A stretch of 64,000 bases of DNA, from positions 16,685,267-16,749,266 of the forward strand of contig CM060072.1 in assembly GCA_030533445.1 (NCBI GenBank). Direction: 5' to 3'. Position 1 is the stretch's first letter, and the number at the start of each line of letters is the position of its first letter. Positions 1 to 13,609 of the stretch are shown one piece after another. The notes beneath the pieces were generated by a model, which saw only the letters and a list, made by a program, of their open reading frames with translations, made no database searches and was not told the origin of the DNA. This DNA is from Cyprinodon diabolis. Lineage: Eukaryota; Chordata; Actinopteri; Cyprinodontiformes; Cyprinodontidae. Made by a program: the position numbers and the translations under genes.

Positions 1-3000
1 CTTCTTCACTGAATAGATTCAACAAGGTGTGACAAGTATTTTTCTGTAGCTTTGGTCATTATCGAGACAAATGTGCATCAGATTTTACGCCTGTACATCC
101 ATTTTTTAACCCTGTGGGGCCCTCTACATCTCAGAGGTACCTCATTGGACTGCAAAGACAGCTGGAGAACAGCACAGGCTCTCAAGATGCTTCTTATACC
201 TTCCTTACATAAATCTATTTATATTTGCAAGTAAAATGTATATCTTTTAGGTGCTTTAATTGGGAGAAATTAGCGTTCCCATAGTGACACTGCAGGATAA
301 GAGACAAGAGTCTCATTTGAGAGAAAGAATCTGAGCTTTCACTAATCTGTCTACCATAGAGCCAGAGTCAAAACTTTCCTTTTTGTTTAAAAATTGCAAA
401 CATAGCTCTAAAAATGTATTTGGATGTCTATATTAACAACTAACCTTGCAACTAATCAAGAATTCTCAGACAAGCAGATTCAAACAGAAAAAAAAAACAG
501 CATAAATCCCTGTTAGATGTCAGAAGAACGTCTTTGGTTTTAGAAAAAGAACAGCAGTGAGGTTTTTCAGAGGCACAGACTCTGCTGCCTCCGCCTGCAG
601 CCGCCAGTTGACAGTGTCACAAAGGCTGATAGATTTCCTATTAACTCCATCTTATTCTGGGATGGATGCCACGGCCCTTGGAGGCTAACACCAGCGCAAC
701 ATCAAGGTCTTCAGACCAACGGTGATTGAAGGGTAATGGTACAGGCCTGCAGGCTTGGGGCAGTGCATAAGACAACAGCGAAGAGACTAAACATAAGCTG
801 AAAGATGGAATGAGAATGGAAGTAAGGGTAAGGGTTAGGTTTGCAATTAAGTGCTGAAAAAATGAAAAATACTAAACTTACTTTAGATTTTTAGGCTTGT
901 ACAGGATTATATTTTAGTCCCTTTATTTAGGAAATAAATATTATTAGTACAAGACTTTTCTCCTAAAGAAAATTTATTTCATTTCTGCATTTACATTGGA
1001 ATATTAAACTAGTAATTCCTTAAAGTTGGGATTCCACACCCCAAATGAAAATCCAATATGGCTGCCTTGCAGGGATTAAAACCCTACAGAAACAAAATGA
1101 TGGCAGATGTAGAAAATGACAAAAACTGATTAGATTCACCTCTGAATATTTATATCTCAACAGCCTTTCAACCTACTATACTGCTAGTTTAAGCATGTTG
1201 TTAGACTAATTTAAAGCACAAAACTTAATCTAAATATATCTTTAGTTTTTAATGTTAATAACAACCAGCTTTTAAAGCATATCAGATGGTCCCATTGGTT
1301 CATTTGTTATAGGTATACGCTTTATATTCTAATGGAATTCCATAGTCAGAGTCGATGTTTACAAGTAAATTGTACAGAAAGTTGTTGAGTCATACATGGA
1401 ATGTTACGTGCCCAAGTGTGACCAGATCACAAAAAAAATGTGGGACAACTAGGATGCTCTTGAGGGAAAATGTGGGAGAGAAGCAGTAGATTTTAGCTGT
1501 GTGGTTCTTTTGTGACTTGGTTTTGGAGATTTGATTTACAGCGTGATCCCCTCATATAAAATTAAAGAATAACTTTAGCAAACTTCACAAAAAGCTTTCT
1601 GAGGATCACCCAGGCATAAACCATTCCAAAATCATTGTTGTGGCTGGTTTTACATTTTATCTTTCAAAATACCTGTTCTGGTTCTGGTTCATGTGCAGCT
1701 TGGTCAAGAATTAGGGCGCTGGCTCTGCTCTGTGACAATGACTACAGCTGTGTTGTCCTTGCATGTAGGAAAAGCTTTTGTGATGAGTAAAAAAAATAAA
1801 TCTAATTTCACCCAGCCAAATGGGGGAAATGGCTCTAATTTGTGGGACTGCGGGACTTGAGTGAAAAATGTTGGACTGTTCTGCAAAAATTGGGGCATAT
1901 GATCACACTATCCTGTCCACATGACATTTCTGCTTTATCCATTTCTGTCTGGCCAGAAAACCTACCTTGCCTCAACCCCAATGATTTAACGTTTCTCAGA
2001 GTGGGGATCTATAATTGGTGGCGTTCTTTTTCTCAAGAGGAGGGTGGGAGACAACAATGTAGACAAGGTGTAGGCCACCATTAAAAGCAACTCTGGCTTC
2101 TTGAACGCTTCAGCTGGCTGAATGTCCACATGATAAGCTAAATCATTGCTGACTGTCAGAAGCACTAGCAGCTGCATTCACAAACTTAAAACATTTCTGA
2201 TTTCACCCAAAGTACTTTTTTGCCCACTCACTCTTAAGGTTTGCATTCATCCGACACAATAATAATTTGGTGGATTTAGAGAAATGACAGATTAATCAAC
2301 AGAACAAAAAGGAAACCCCTTCTGCATGTTTGACCTTCAAGGATGATGAAATACATCTTGTTCCCCCAGAGGGCACAGTTCCAAACGCACACACACACCC
2401 TCTGGACACTTTCTGGAGTAACTTTGGCAGTAAGTTGCTGTAATTATGTCTTGATTATTAGGTAATGGGTTGCCTAATTGGAAGCAGTTATTATTTAAAA
2501 GGTACTTTGTATAAAGGTTTTATCAAAGACAGAAGCAAAGTCCAGTCACTATCTAAGAAAAGTCTTTTGTAGCTCTATTAAACCTTTGCAGACGACATTA
2601 TTTAAATCCAGAAAAAAAACCTGTGTAAATATACATAATGAGGAAGCCTCAGTAGAATTTGCTCTCCTTAATGTAAAGTGCATTTTTTTAGAACTCAATA
2701 CAATGAGTCCATCACTCTTATCCTTGGACAACACCCCTGGCTGAAAGTTTAATATTTAATTTGGTTTAAAAAAATCTCCATCCCTGTATCAAACCTCCCC
2801 AAGTTTAGTCTTCATTCTTTAATTTGCAGCCTTTCAGCTTTCAATCTTTCCTGAAAGCAGATCAACTGTGCTTTTACCTGTCCCCATCCATCAGTCTAGA
2901 TATATTTCATGTTAATGTTGTTTTGCACAAAAACTTAATTCTAGTGAGAATTACGTGAGTGAACATTGGTGGCACCCCTCGTTTATTGAAGAAAATATTG

Positions 3001-4354
3001 ACATCCACAAAGGTTATTTTCTTAAAAAATTTTCAAGTCATGTTGTAACGCATTGCCTGACATCATTTGTTCATTTGAATAGATTAATTGAATTTTAGGT
3101 GTAAAGCACCTTGGGTGGTACACATAGGCTTATTAGGTGCTATCAAATAATATACAATACAATAGCCACATTCTCTGCATCAGACTGGCTTCCTGTCCAG
3201 AGTGTACCCTAGTTCATCATATAGGATACAAAATACTTTGCCACAAATACCAGGCCTTTTTCAAAATTTTTGACAGAGCAAAAACATCCTTTTGAAACAC
3301 CCAGAGCAGAAGCTCTGCTTCATTTTTCCAAAATCAATCAGTATTTTTCAACTGAATTGATAAAAAAAAAAAGTAGTGTTTAAGTAACAGTGGAAAGGAG
3401 AATAAAGAATACAATGAAATTAATCTTTCACAACCTTGAGGTCACAAAATTCAAACAAACGTAAGTGTTCAGGTGTGCCTTTAAATCGACCGACTTCAAC
3501 AGCCAGAGGCATCGCATTTTGATTTATTATCCCTTTTGTCTGATTCAAGTTAGGTAGCCATTGTGGGTTTTTCTTTTGTACCAATTCTCCCAACATTTTG
3601 TCCGCATGTGGAAATTGATCTAACAACACAAAGTAATGTGTAGCTACGTGGAACTAATAGAGTTGTGAAAAGTGTTGTCTGTATGTACATTTTACTCTAA
3701 AAGTGAAATCCAGTACAACTAATTAACTAATGGGAGGCACCAGACCCACAGTGTGGTACAAGGAAGAATGGTCTCTCCTGTCTATTTTAAAATAATTATT
3801 TGATTTTCATTTCATGTGAATAGTTCAAAAGACATAGTGCAGTGTTATTAACTTTTGCTTTTTGGGAGCCTTTGGTTTGGATATTTATTTAAGGTCTCCT
3901 CTGAGCCACCTGTTTAAATTGGTACAGCTCAGGGTTGCAGGCATCCTCCACAGAACATTCTTCCTTTCCCTCCCATTTCCCCTTACTCTTGTGAAAACGG
4001 TAGAGCAGTTCCTCCAACTCATGTGACCACCCTGTTGCAAAAGGATCATCCCTGCGATTACTCTACTCGCCATGTTTGTGACACTGTGTGATGCTCTCAA
4101 TTACAGTGGTACACTGTCCTCTGGGAAGCTTTTGTTGGGAAAATCTTTAAATATTATATGCTGGCTGAAGTACAGCTGTGGAGCAACATGAGCTGTACAT
4201 GATCACAAGTACATCATAGTAAAAGGCAAAGACCTTGTTTGGGTGTTTTACTACAGTAGGTCATGTAATCCACTATTAGTTAAACAAAGGGAACCAGAGG
4301 GTAGGAGAATAAGCTTGCATTGCATTTCTAACAAACAAAAGGAAGTAACATCAA
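1..4354. other. Intron-like DNA, no gene recognised
   Basis: AT-rich, mostly unique-looking sequence with only short chance open frames. Near 3100-3155 the text resembles the 3' region of a fish LINE (a 'gtaaagcacc ttgggtgg' type phrase followed by a shortened 'gctatcaaataa'), but it is too decayed to classify. If sgcd is transcribed right to left as proposed, this stretch lies inside its second intron. Confidence 0.5.
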
Positions 4355-6370
4355 GGGCGTAGGTTTGATTTGAACTTTGGTAGGGACACTATCAGTCGGT
4401 TGTCATTGGTGCTATGCAATATGCATGTCCTTTTTTATGCACGGTGTGAGGATCCTTACTGATAAGAGGAATTCATTGTTAAAATAGAAAAGCATAATTT
4501 TGCTACATTAATAAAAATTGTATAAGCACTACACTCATTAGATGCTCAATCAGATATTAATGTTTGAAGTATCACCGGCTCTGATAAATGTGGAATTAGG
4601 ACTGTTTTCCACTTTGAAAATGGTTTCATTTGAACGACTAATAGAGAAGGTAAATACAGTATTTTCTTCTGAAGATATAGAATTGTGCAGAGTTAAACCC
4701 CATTCTTATATTTTTACCTACTATGCTCTCTCTGTATCAAGAAAAGTAATACATTCATTAAAATATTAACTTCACTATAAAAGTTGAACATCTGGGCTGT
4801 AGTTACTCTGTGTAGCCCATTTCATGTATTTTATCTGGGACTGAAAAAATGAATCATATTAATTGATTATTTCAATAATCGCCAACTAATTTAGTGAGTG
4901 ATTCATCATTAACTGGAGAATAGAGACTCTAAAACATAATAAAAATGTAAAATATGCCTTTCTCCGACAGAGCAACCCACTTAGATCAGTAATTATAACA
5001 AAATTTTAAAAATACAACATATATATATAATATATAAGATAAAAAAAAATTTTTTTGTCTGTCAATATTCTTCATCCAGAACTCATCAAGAGGAAATATT
5101 TTAGTATCACCTGGTTTATTTAGACATCACCTGAAGCACTGAAGGGCCAGCTGCTTCACCTACAAGCTGCCCTGCATCATTATTACTGGATATCTGTGTT
5201 TCCTATAATCATATAATGTATAAGTGCATTTTTAATAGTAAAGGATTAAATGTAACACAACCTTTTATCATTGTCCTATATTGCGTACTGTCTGACTGTT
5301 TAAATAGCTCCTTATGTCTATTTTCGTTTTTAGTGGCATCATCTACAAACACAACACTGACCATGAGCCTAAGTGTATTAAAATATAAAATCACTTTTAT
5401 CAATTATAAAACACAATATAACACTATCTTATCTGTAATTTAATAATATCCAAAATAAACAGTCAGATTCAAGCATTTTTACCAGACATTAATGTTTGTA
5501 CTAATTTACTTATAGACTGTGTGGAAATCTATGTAAGATAAAATCAATGTTAATATTCTTCCTCTGTTTGTTCTTGTCTCTATCCTATTTCTAGAAGTAT
5601 AAATAGTCAATTAAATTATTATTATTATGTGGAACCCTAATTATGCTATTTAAACAAAAAATAGCAGATGTTTAGGCACCATTTCTTGTTGTTATACGCT
5701 ACTCTATAAAAGAAATAACACCTGCTAATAATTATACCTGAAAGAGTCATCAAAAAATGAAAACAGTAATAGCAACTAAATATCGGTAAAAAGGAAACCC
5801 TCACATTTTCTTTCTTAATTGGCTGTGGCTAAGAATCAGAAATGTTGATGGCTTACAGCCTTTATTTGCCCATTTTTCCAGCAGTCTTCAGAACTACTGG
5901 CTGACTCAGAATATTTCGTTTTAAAAAAGAAAAAAAAGAAAAAGGTTTTTGTTTTTTAGTGTACATGATATTGATATTGCTTTTTTTTTTTTTTTTTTGG
6001 GACTAGTTTTGCAGTCTAATATTAATTGTAGTAACCGCGGCATTCTAGTGTGAATAAATTTTAAATGTTGTGCTCCAAGCACAGACAGACTAGAAAACAG
6101 CCTATCAGAGAGAGAGAAGGCGGGACCTAAGGCAGAACAACCAATGAGAGTGGAGTTAAACAGCGCGGCACAGTTCCATGCACTGCTACGTGAAAGGGAC
6201 TGGAGAGACCAGGCAGAGGAGCTGCAAGAGGAAAAGAAGCCACTGCTGCAACAAATACTGTTGTAAATTATAAACATGTTGCTCAAATCCAATTATTGGT
6301 AAGGACAATTAGGTCGGTTCAAAATTTTGGTAGGGATATGTCCCTATGTTCCCTATGCAAACCTACGCCC
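4355..6370. mobile_element. Candidate non-autonomous DNA element, 13-bp terminal inverted repeats
   Basis: The interval begins GGGCGTAGGTTTG (4355-4367) and ends with its exact reverse complement (6358-6370). Just inside both ends is a 'ttTGGTAGGGA' module (4376-4386 and about 6326-6336), and this one is in the same orientation at both ends. The right end also has a small palindrome around 'tagggatatgtcccta'. The interior encodes no transposase. It contains a long T run (about 5979-5998) and a short GC-richer patch (6060-6270) with an open frame of about 60 codons of unknown meaning. No clear target-site duplication is visible. The pair could instead be two inverted fragments of a shorter repeat. 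Superfamily not assigned. Confidence 0.5.
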
Positions 6371-8366
6371 ATGCATCTAAGCACCCTAATTATGTCTGAG
6401 CCTGTCTCCTAAATTCAGGACTCAGGTGATGGCTAATAAGGCTAAACGTCTGGCTTGTATATAAAGCCCCCCAACTGGAACATTTAGCTAACTCTTATAC
6501 ATGCAACCTAATGTATAATTATAGAACATTGAGAGATTAAATAAAAATGCTGGTAAGGAACAGCAAAGCTATTGAACTTACTGTCCTCCTTAGAAAGTCC
6601 TATTTAATGCTCAAAAAGATAATATGAACAACACATCATGGTGAAAAATGGTTAAATAAATCCTGCCTTTGCTTTCTGTAAGATGTAAAAACAAACAATC
6701 TTTAATCTTTGATTTCAAATTAAAGGCTGGAGGGATCATTTAAATCTAGAATTACCTGCATTTCCTCACAGAAACACTTTCATTTACACATTTTAAATAT
6801 TCTTAATTCTTGCAAGACTCAAGATTTTTTAAGATTCCCTGAAAGAGGTTACGCACCACCAAATATCATCCTAAGTGTTGGAGAAACTCTCGAATGTATT
6901 CTTAGATCAGTGAGGTAGTCATATTTCAGATCCTCCAATAAATCTGGGCAAGCGGACATCTTCCCTAAAAGGTAGCCAATATATTTAAACATGCAGAGGG
7001 ACCATCAAAAAGCTTTTACCATGGTTGTAATTTCTTAAGCATTTTATAATCATTAGAAATGTGAAAGAGTGAAAAAAGTAACCTTCAATGTGTCTCGGGA
7101 TGCAGACTTGACTTATGACTCCCTCAGTTTATTCCTGAAGAGAAGCTTTAAAAAGCTGAAGGTCGCAGTGAGTGAGTTTGACCTACATTCTGTTCAAAGT
7201 CAAGCTGCCGACCACAAACATGTTTATGCGAATTTACAATGTTCAAGAACAGTCTAGAGGGCAGAAAACATAGACTGAACTTGGTCTGATGATGGCACCA
7301 TGATGCCAGCTGCTGGGCTCCACAACAGAAGATAAATAACACATAAAAGAAACAGCAGCGACGTAGAAAGCTTGGGATGCTAATAACCTGTCAGGAAGCG
7401 AACAAAGAGCCTTCGGTCTGTGATATATTTCTCTCTCCATTAAGTCATGAGGACTCAGATATTTACAAAACTCACACTTATGAAAACCACAGATCTTCTG
7501 CTAATGAGTCATTAGTTAGCTGGTACTAAAGATCAAATAATATGAGGCTTATTAGTCTGGGCCCAACAGGGCCTTGAACACCGCAATTACTTCAGCTGAT
7601 GTACCCTTCAGCAAGGTTCTACACATCAGCATTCTCAGTTAACTTCTACGAGAGGTCATTTGGTTCTTCACTTTGCCCAGAAACTATTTGCTTCAGCACA
7701 CTTATTTCAGGAGAGGCACTGTGTTTTTTGTGTTCAAAGATCCTTTATTTAACTTGCCATTCTTGTACATTTTTCTCAGTGTTAGTTGAACTTTAGATAG
7801 AAATGTAATATCTAAAAATGTATATAAGGTGTCTTAAAAAAAAAAAAAAAAAGAAATTTAGAACGTAAAACTCCCAGTTCCTAATTCACTCAAAAAAGAG
7901 TTGACATACAGCGCTTTGGGAAAAGTCTTTGTACCCTTTGATTCTTTTTATAATCTGCGTAACAAACATTCAGCATTACACTGGCCTGAATGCAACCAGC
8001 AGAGCCCTAAAGCTCCGCTGATTGCCACGGTCCTCTCAACATCTAAACTTTTTAAAATTACGCACTAAATCAGTAAATGGGCCATACAGTATAGTGAAGC
8101 TTAAAAGTATAATGTTCTCGATTGAAATAATCTTAAAACATTATTTTGTAGAAAAACAGCAACAGATAAGTGAACTTTTAACTTAACACTCTGAGCTCTG
8201 TCAGTGCTCCACTGGAAGCGGTGGCAGCTGTCAAACTGGACAACGCACAAGTTTGCTCTGATGTACAGTATACTCGGTATAGATGGAAGGGCGAGAACAA
8301 CATCCAGGGATTTTGTCCATTCTTACTCTGTGTGTTTTTTGTGTACTGAATTAGCATTCTGTAGAA
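6371..8366. other. Intron-like DNA, no gene recognised
   Basis: Only short chance open frames are present. A poly-A run lies near 7837-7853. Around 7910-7950, 'acagcgctttgggaaaagt' is faintly like the terminal repeat of fish Tc1 elements, but no transposase or second end follows. Confidence 0.45.
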
Positions 8367-8704
8367 CAGGGTTCATCAACGTGGTGCCCACGGACACCAA
8401 GAGGCCCTCGAGGACCAAATGGAGAGCCCTCAGAGTCTTTTGAAAATAGAACAACACACCAGGGGGCTAAACTTGAAATTGTATTTTATTCTGTTGCTCT
8501 TCTTTTTTAATCATTTATAGAGCATTTCTAAATGACAATTTCTAGAATAAAATAAATTAAAAGAAACAACAAAATGTGTTTGTAATGTACAAAGTTTAGG
8601 TGAACGCTGACCCTTGCAGTTCATGGGTCAGTATTGGTACCTCGTACTATAACTCAGTACACATGAAGTGGCCCTCAGCCTTAAAAAAAGGTTGGTAAGC
8701 CCTG
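8367..8704. mobile_element. hAT-type MITE (338 bp) with 8-bp target duplication
   Basis: The element starts CAGGGTTCATCAAC (8367-8380). It ends with an imperfect inverted copy, GTTGGTAAGCCCTG (8691-8704), matching at 11 of 14 positions. It is flanked on both sides by the identical octamer CTGTAGAA (8359-8366 and 8705-8712). An 8-bp duplication and CAGGG ends are hallmarks of hAT transposons of the Charlie type. No transposase frame is present, so this is a non-autonomous copy mobilised in trans. The perfect duplication supports the exact boundaries. Confidence 0.88.
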
Positions 8705-10266
8705 CTGTAGAACCATCTTTGCTGAAATTGTTGCTACCAAATTTACATATCTAGAGGGTGAAGCTTTTAAACACTCTTATCATTTCATTTTCCTGTCCGG
8801 CCAGAATGTGACATGTATATACAGTAGGAGTGGACTTTGATTAGGCCTTTATAATACATGATCTTCAAAACCAGTGTTTTTATGGATGTTTTAAATGATT
8901 TTCTGCTTTAACACATCTGAGTTAGATGACTGCAGTTCAGGAAGAGACTGTATACCAAACCATCAATTGAAATCTGGTGTGCTAAAGTAAGTTAGTGCTT
9001 AAATCATGCATGGCAGCATGTTAAACCTGTAAGAATTTATATTCCACTGTTGGATTTTTTTAATTTCATTAATTTATTTATTTATTAGGGACAGTGCATA
9101 TTAATGAATGTCTAAAATGTAAAAATCTGCAGTCCCAGGCAGATAACAAAGAAAAACACAATAGAGAGAAAGACCAAGAATTATACACGTGTATACATGC
9201 ACTTACATACACAGATACATTCCGTTTTTAAACTGTAACACTGCTGTCAACTAGAGGTAAAAACAAATATAAAACTCTACAGATGGACTATTCTCTGTTT
9301 CCAAGAATTTAATTCAAAATTTATGAAGGTTTTCTTGAGAAGTATTGGAGTAGAAGTACCACAAACGTTGTATCTGTGTGAATTCTCTGCTACTTTTGAT
9401 GTTCTATATACTTAAATCTATTCAGTCTTAGATCCCACACCAGGCTGGTTTCCTGTTGCATCTTCCGAAAAACAAGCGCTAATTCGCACTTCTTCATGTT
9501 TGGCTTGCTTTAAAAGCCACAGTGACACTGATGTGAGCAGAGTCTATAGAGAGGATTCACATTTCTGTGTGATGGGCTCCTGTCAGGGTTGCGATGTTGC
9601 TTGATGCAGATAAACGCTGACTGTCTTCTAACGGTCTGTTAGGATCAATATCAACATCGACTGGTCAGGCTGCTGTCATGTCCTGCTGAGTGACGACAGG
9701 GTGGGTTTTTGTGTTTGACTCCTGGGGTGGTACTGTCAGAACCAACTCAACCATATCAATCAATGACAGAACGTTGGAGCGTCCACGATCAGGGAAACAG
9801 ATATTCTAGATGAAAAGTGCTGCATCTGTTTTTATCTGCAGAAAACTCCGCTATGCTGCTTGAGTGTCTCGGTCTCTTTCTTTATGTTCCTCTCGCTTCA
9901 ACTTTGCTGAGCCTTCTTTTGAAAGTTTTTCATACTGAGATGTTTGGAAGTTTTCAGAATTAGCTCTATTTGGGGCAATGATATTGACCTTTTAGTGCCT
10001 TTCAGACCAAATTGGATTTTTAACACTTATTTTCAGAGAAGGGATTTGATTTTTTCACAATCATCTAAACCACTTAAAGGAAAGGATGAACTAGTTTCTG
10101 CTGGTTTTCATGACAAACCCTTTAAAAAGCATGATAGACATATGATTTAGTTATGCAGAACCCTCCACGTTTATTGGCACTCAACTAAAGTATAGCTGGG
10201 TTTAAAGTAATGATACCTCTGGAAGTTCTCATAAATTATCTTTTACTTTAATTTGACTTAATTTCT
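8705..10266. other. Intron-like DNA with one LINE-tail fragment
   Basis: No gene recognised. It contains the minus-strand LINE-like tail at 9068-9150. A more complex, CpG-containing patch at about 9480-9760 could be conserved non-coding DNA, but nothing in the sequence assigns it a function. Confidence 0.4.
9068..9150 (-). repeat. LINE-like 3' tail fragment
   Basis: Read on the minus strand, the segment runs through 'ATGCACTGTCCCTAATAAAT' into an AAATAAATAAATTAATG tail. The phrase 'gggacagtgca(t/c)attaatgaa' on the plus strand is a widespread fish interspersed repeat. Only the 3' end is present, as expected for a 5'-truncated retroposon. Family uncertain. Confidence 0.4.
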
Positions 10267-10785
10267 TTAAAGCTACAGTGTGTAATAATTACAGGGATAT
10301 ACAGTCAGAAATGTAATATATTATACATAACTATGTTATTTATCATCATCTACGAGCTCAGCCTCTTAACCTTAATATTTGCCTTGCCTTAGAATTCGTT
10401 ATTTATAATTACATAGGAGCGGGTCTCGCAGCCATGGAGGCAGACATCTTTGCGCTACGGCGGCGCAGAGCCAACAAACTAGGGATTGCGAGATCGCCAA
10501 AACGTCACAACGATGTAGAAAAAATAATGGGTATATTTATTATCTTAAGTCTACATGAAATCTATACCCTACACAGACTAATGAAATACTATCTGTAAAA
10601 TTATCTATGTAAACAAACCTCATCACTTGAGAAGGTAGGTGATGCGGACGTCGTGGAAGACATTTTGTCCCGTAACGCTCGCCGTACTGTTGGGGGGGAG
10701 AAGCGGTGGGGGGGAGATGTTCATGTTGCTGCAGTCTGCAGTCTGACCGCTAGATGTCGCTAAAAGTTACACACTGTAGCTTTAA
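10267..10785. mobile_element. TTAA-flanked MITE (519 bp), 19-bp perfect terminal inverted repeats
   Basis: The left end is TTAAAGCTACAGTGTGTAA (10267-10285). The right end (10767-10785) is its exact reverse complement. TTAA at both edges is consistent with piggyBac-like TTAA target choice, although TTAA is also part of the repeat itself. The interior is GC-richer than its surroundings and contains 'ccgctagatgtcgctaaaa' just inside the right end, a phrase shared by fish repeats of this type. No transposase is encoded. Confidence 0.8.
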
Positions 10786-11234
10786 GCTTTCCATTGCAAA
10801 CCCTGTTTACCGGGCTTATTAATCCACTCTCTTGTCAAAACAAGGATTCGGTACAAGCTGGAAGTGGTTGAGGATCCACAAATTTGAGATAGACAGAAGC
10901 TCCAGTAACCCAAGAGTTGCAAAGATCTTTCTGATTTAAGCACTGATACATTTTCCAAAGATGGGCATGCTGCTGCACCTTAATACAGACAGAAGAAAAA
11001 ACTTTTATCTGAAAATAAGCTACTGGTTGGTTATATTCCAGAAACTGAGTTTTATTCAGATTTGAACATCTTCTGATATTAAAGAATTAAATACCTGGCA
11101 ATGGTAGGACATATTTTATGTGCTTTGTTGAGTTTTGCTGATGTTTTTATTGTAATTTGTTGAATTGTCAGCTGCAAATAGTCAGAGTTTCACTAATCAG
11201 TTTGACTTCGGCCAATCAGTGTCTTGTTGGCTTC

Positions 11235-11292
11235 CATTAGCAATGCATCAAGTAAAGTCCCTCTGGGATTATTAAAGTATTTCTGATTCTGA
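11235..11292 (+). repeat. LINE 3' tail (…CCCTCTGGGATTATTAAAGTA + ATTCTG repeat)
   Basis: The text 'tccctctgggattattaaag' followed by 'tatttctgattctgat' matches the characteristic 3' terminus of CR1/L2-type fish LINEs, which end in a short tandem repeat. No coding part is attached, so it is a severely 5'-truncated insertion. Confidence 0.55.
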
Positions 11293-12739
11293 TCATTTGG
11301 TGCTGCTACGTGAGTTGTTGACACGTCGCCCACCGAAACACAAACTGGGTTTTAAATGTAATTTTGGCCATCTGAGCACTTTTTGGCACAGTCTTGGAGC
11401 TGTGGTTGGTGGATATTAGAATGAAGAAGATAGTCTTATAGAGAAGTCTCAGGTGAAGATCTGGACATGAGAAGTGCGTGTCAGTCTCAGGGTTATCGAG
11501 TTGAATTTATTATTGCTGCAAATGATCTGCAGCCCCGTTAAAAAGGGGGCAGTTGGGCTTAAGCTTAAATAATAGTCAAAAACTGCCCATTTTGCATTGT
11601 ACTTAAATACAAAAGTAAAATTAAATTCTGTTCTTTAAAGATAAGAAAATATCTTTTTATAACTACATTTTATTTTGCTCAGTGTTGAGAGCATAAAAAA
11701 TAATTACTCTGAATAATTTTGTTTCTAAATCAAATTTTCAGACAGTACAACTCAAGTCCCACAGGAGCAGCTGCATAGTTTTTCGAGCTCTTATATTTAA
11801 TGCATTTATCTTGCATAATGAAAGATCTGTATGTATTTAAAAGTGAATAAAGGGAGAGTTGATGGCGAATGTCATTGGTCATTCATTACACAAGCATACC
11901 AGTTGTTTTTGATCACCGTTTTGCGAGTTTATTCTGACTTTACTTCCTGAAATAGGGGTAATGAATAGAAGTTTTCCCATCTCTGTTACTGGTTCTCTTT
12001 AACTTTAAATTCATTTGGATTAGCTAAAACTTTATCTTTTTTTTTTAGATTGAGCAGATTTTGAGATAAAGTTGTAAAAATGTATTCATTAAAAACACCC
12101 ATTAGTTAGACATCTCCATGTCCTTCAATAACAGGATTTGAGTTGATAACTCTGTGCAGCTTCCAACATATTTTTCCAATAGTAGGCCATGTTTTTCCAG
12201 AGACTGAACATTTTTGCTGTTTGCAAGTCGCACTGGGGCCTCTTTGCTTTGTCGGGTTGTTTTTTTTGAAAGGCGGCTGTAACATCTTTATTTGTCCCAG
12301 AGTGAGTAATTATTTCAACTGCAAAAGGGCAACTGATAAAGTCGTGAACTGGTCAAAAGAGTCAGTGGGATGATGTTGGGGCAGCATAGCTATCCGTTTC
12401 ACTTAGAAAGAAGAAGTCATCTCAGGATTTAAGGAGGTAGGGAACTTCTAGGCTAAACTAGGGCATTAGAGGGTATTATAGGATTCAAGTTAAAAATACC
12501 CAGAGTTGCTATGATGAAGATTGTATTTGTTTCTGCCAAAAAATACTATGAGTTTTTAGTAGAGTTTTAGATTTCTACTTCCCCAAAGTATATCCTGAGA
12601 TTTGGGGTTTCATTGTCCAGTTTTTGTCTGCAAGTCTTTCCGAACTTTTCAAGGTGCCTTAGATGGTGCCCTAAGGTATGCAGCTTCCACATCATATTTT
12701 TCAAATCTAACCACTAATCTTTTGACCCTGCCTGGGATT

Positions 12740-12761
12740 TATATATATATATATATATATT
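12740..12761. repeat. (AT)n microsatellite
   Basis: About 11 uninterrupted AT dinucleotides, followed by a T-rich run to about 12776. Confidence 0.95.
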
Positions 12762-13534
12762 TATTTTTTTTTTTTTATGGACTTAACCTGCAGCTGTTAC
12801 AAGATGTTCTCACAAAGAGGTGGTCAATAGATCCTCCAGAATAAAAGGTGGATCTATGCTGTTCTTCCAGAGTTGCCTTGGGCCTCTTGGCTGTTTCTCT
12901 GATGAAAGTTATTTTTGCCTGACCTGTCAGTTTGGTAGCTTTTCCAATGTACAAAACTACTAGCACCATTTTGTGCTGGGTTGTACAGGGCTCTGTGAGG
13001 CATCCAAAGTTTGGAATATTTTTTTTTAAAACATTTTCTATTTGTTTTTTATTTGATTTTAAAAACGAACACTTGTTTTTTCTAACAGCATTAGGATAAT
13101 TTAACTTGCAACTGACTCAAAACTAAACTAACAAAACTAAAGTAAAATGATTTTGCTAAACTGGAAATATAATGCAGATTATTTTTGTATCCAATTTGAA
13201 AACATTAACTATTTTTAAGGCAAGGCAAGTATAATTACATTGCACAATTTAGTACAAAGAGTAAAGCGGAAGAAAAGCACGTAAAGATAAAAACATGGTA
13301 CAAGTAAGGTAGTACACTAAATACAGTTGGACCACAAACTTAACTAATGATACATCAGTCAACACTTCAACAGTCAAAGGCAGTTCTAAACAAATGGGTT
13401 TTATATAGACCTGAGTGGTCTGGGAGGTTGATACACTGACAACTAATCTGATGTTTGTTAGTGCTGATCCATTCAGTGATTTATAGACTAACTATTCTCT
13501 GAGCTACAGGGAGCCATTGGAAGGACTTTAGAAC

Positions 13535-13572
13535 TGCATCGATACAAAACGATTATTATTTACACCCCTAAT
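13535..13572 (-). repeat. Inverted 38-bp copy of the neighbouring MITE end
   Basis: These 38 bases are the exact reverse complement of 13610-13647, the left end of the adjacent MITE. A 37-bp spacer separates them. The fragment is a broken second copy of the same terminus or the product of an inverted duplication. Confidence 0.9.
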
Positions 13573-13609
13573 GGGTTCATAGTCAATTGGTGACATTGTG
13601 TTGTCAGTC

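Larger units (their letters stand above)
10786..13209. other. Intron-like DNA with LINE tail and microsatellite
   Basis: No gene recognised. It holds a short LINE tail (about 11235-11292) and an (AT)n tract (12740-12761). The rest is AT-rich, with open frames of no more than about 80 codons and no recognisable domain. Confidence 0.45.

Noticed and set aside
5921..6292. 123-codon minus-strand frame
   Set aside because: Ser/Phe/Cys-rich and ends in poly-A/T derived residues. It lies in the candidate 4355-6370 element and has no domain, so it looks like a by-product.
7905..7960. Tc1-like terminal repeat text ('acagcgctttgggaaaagtc')
   Set aside because: No partner end, no TA duplication and no transposase; the resemblance is too weak to annotate.
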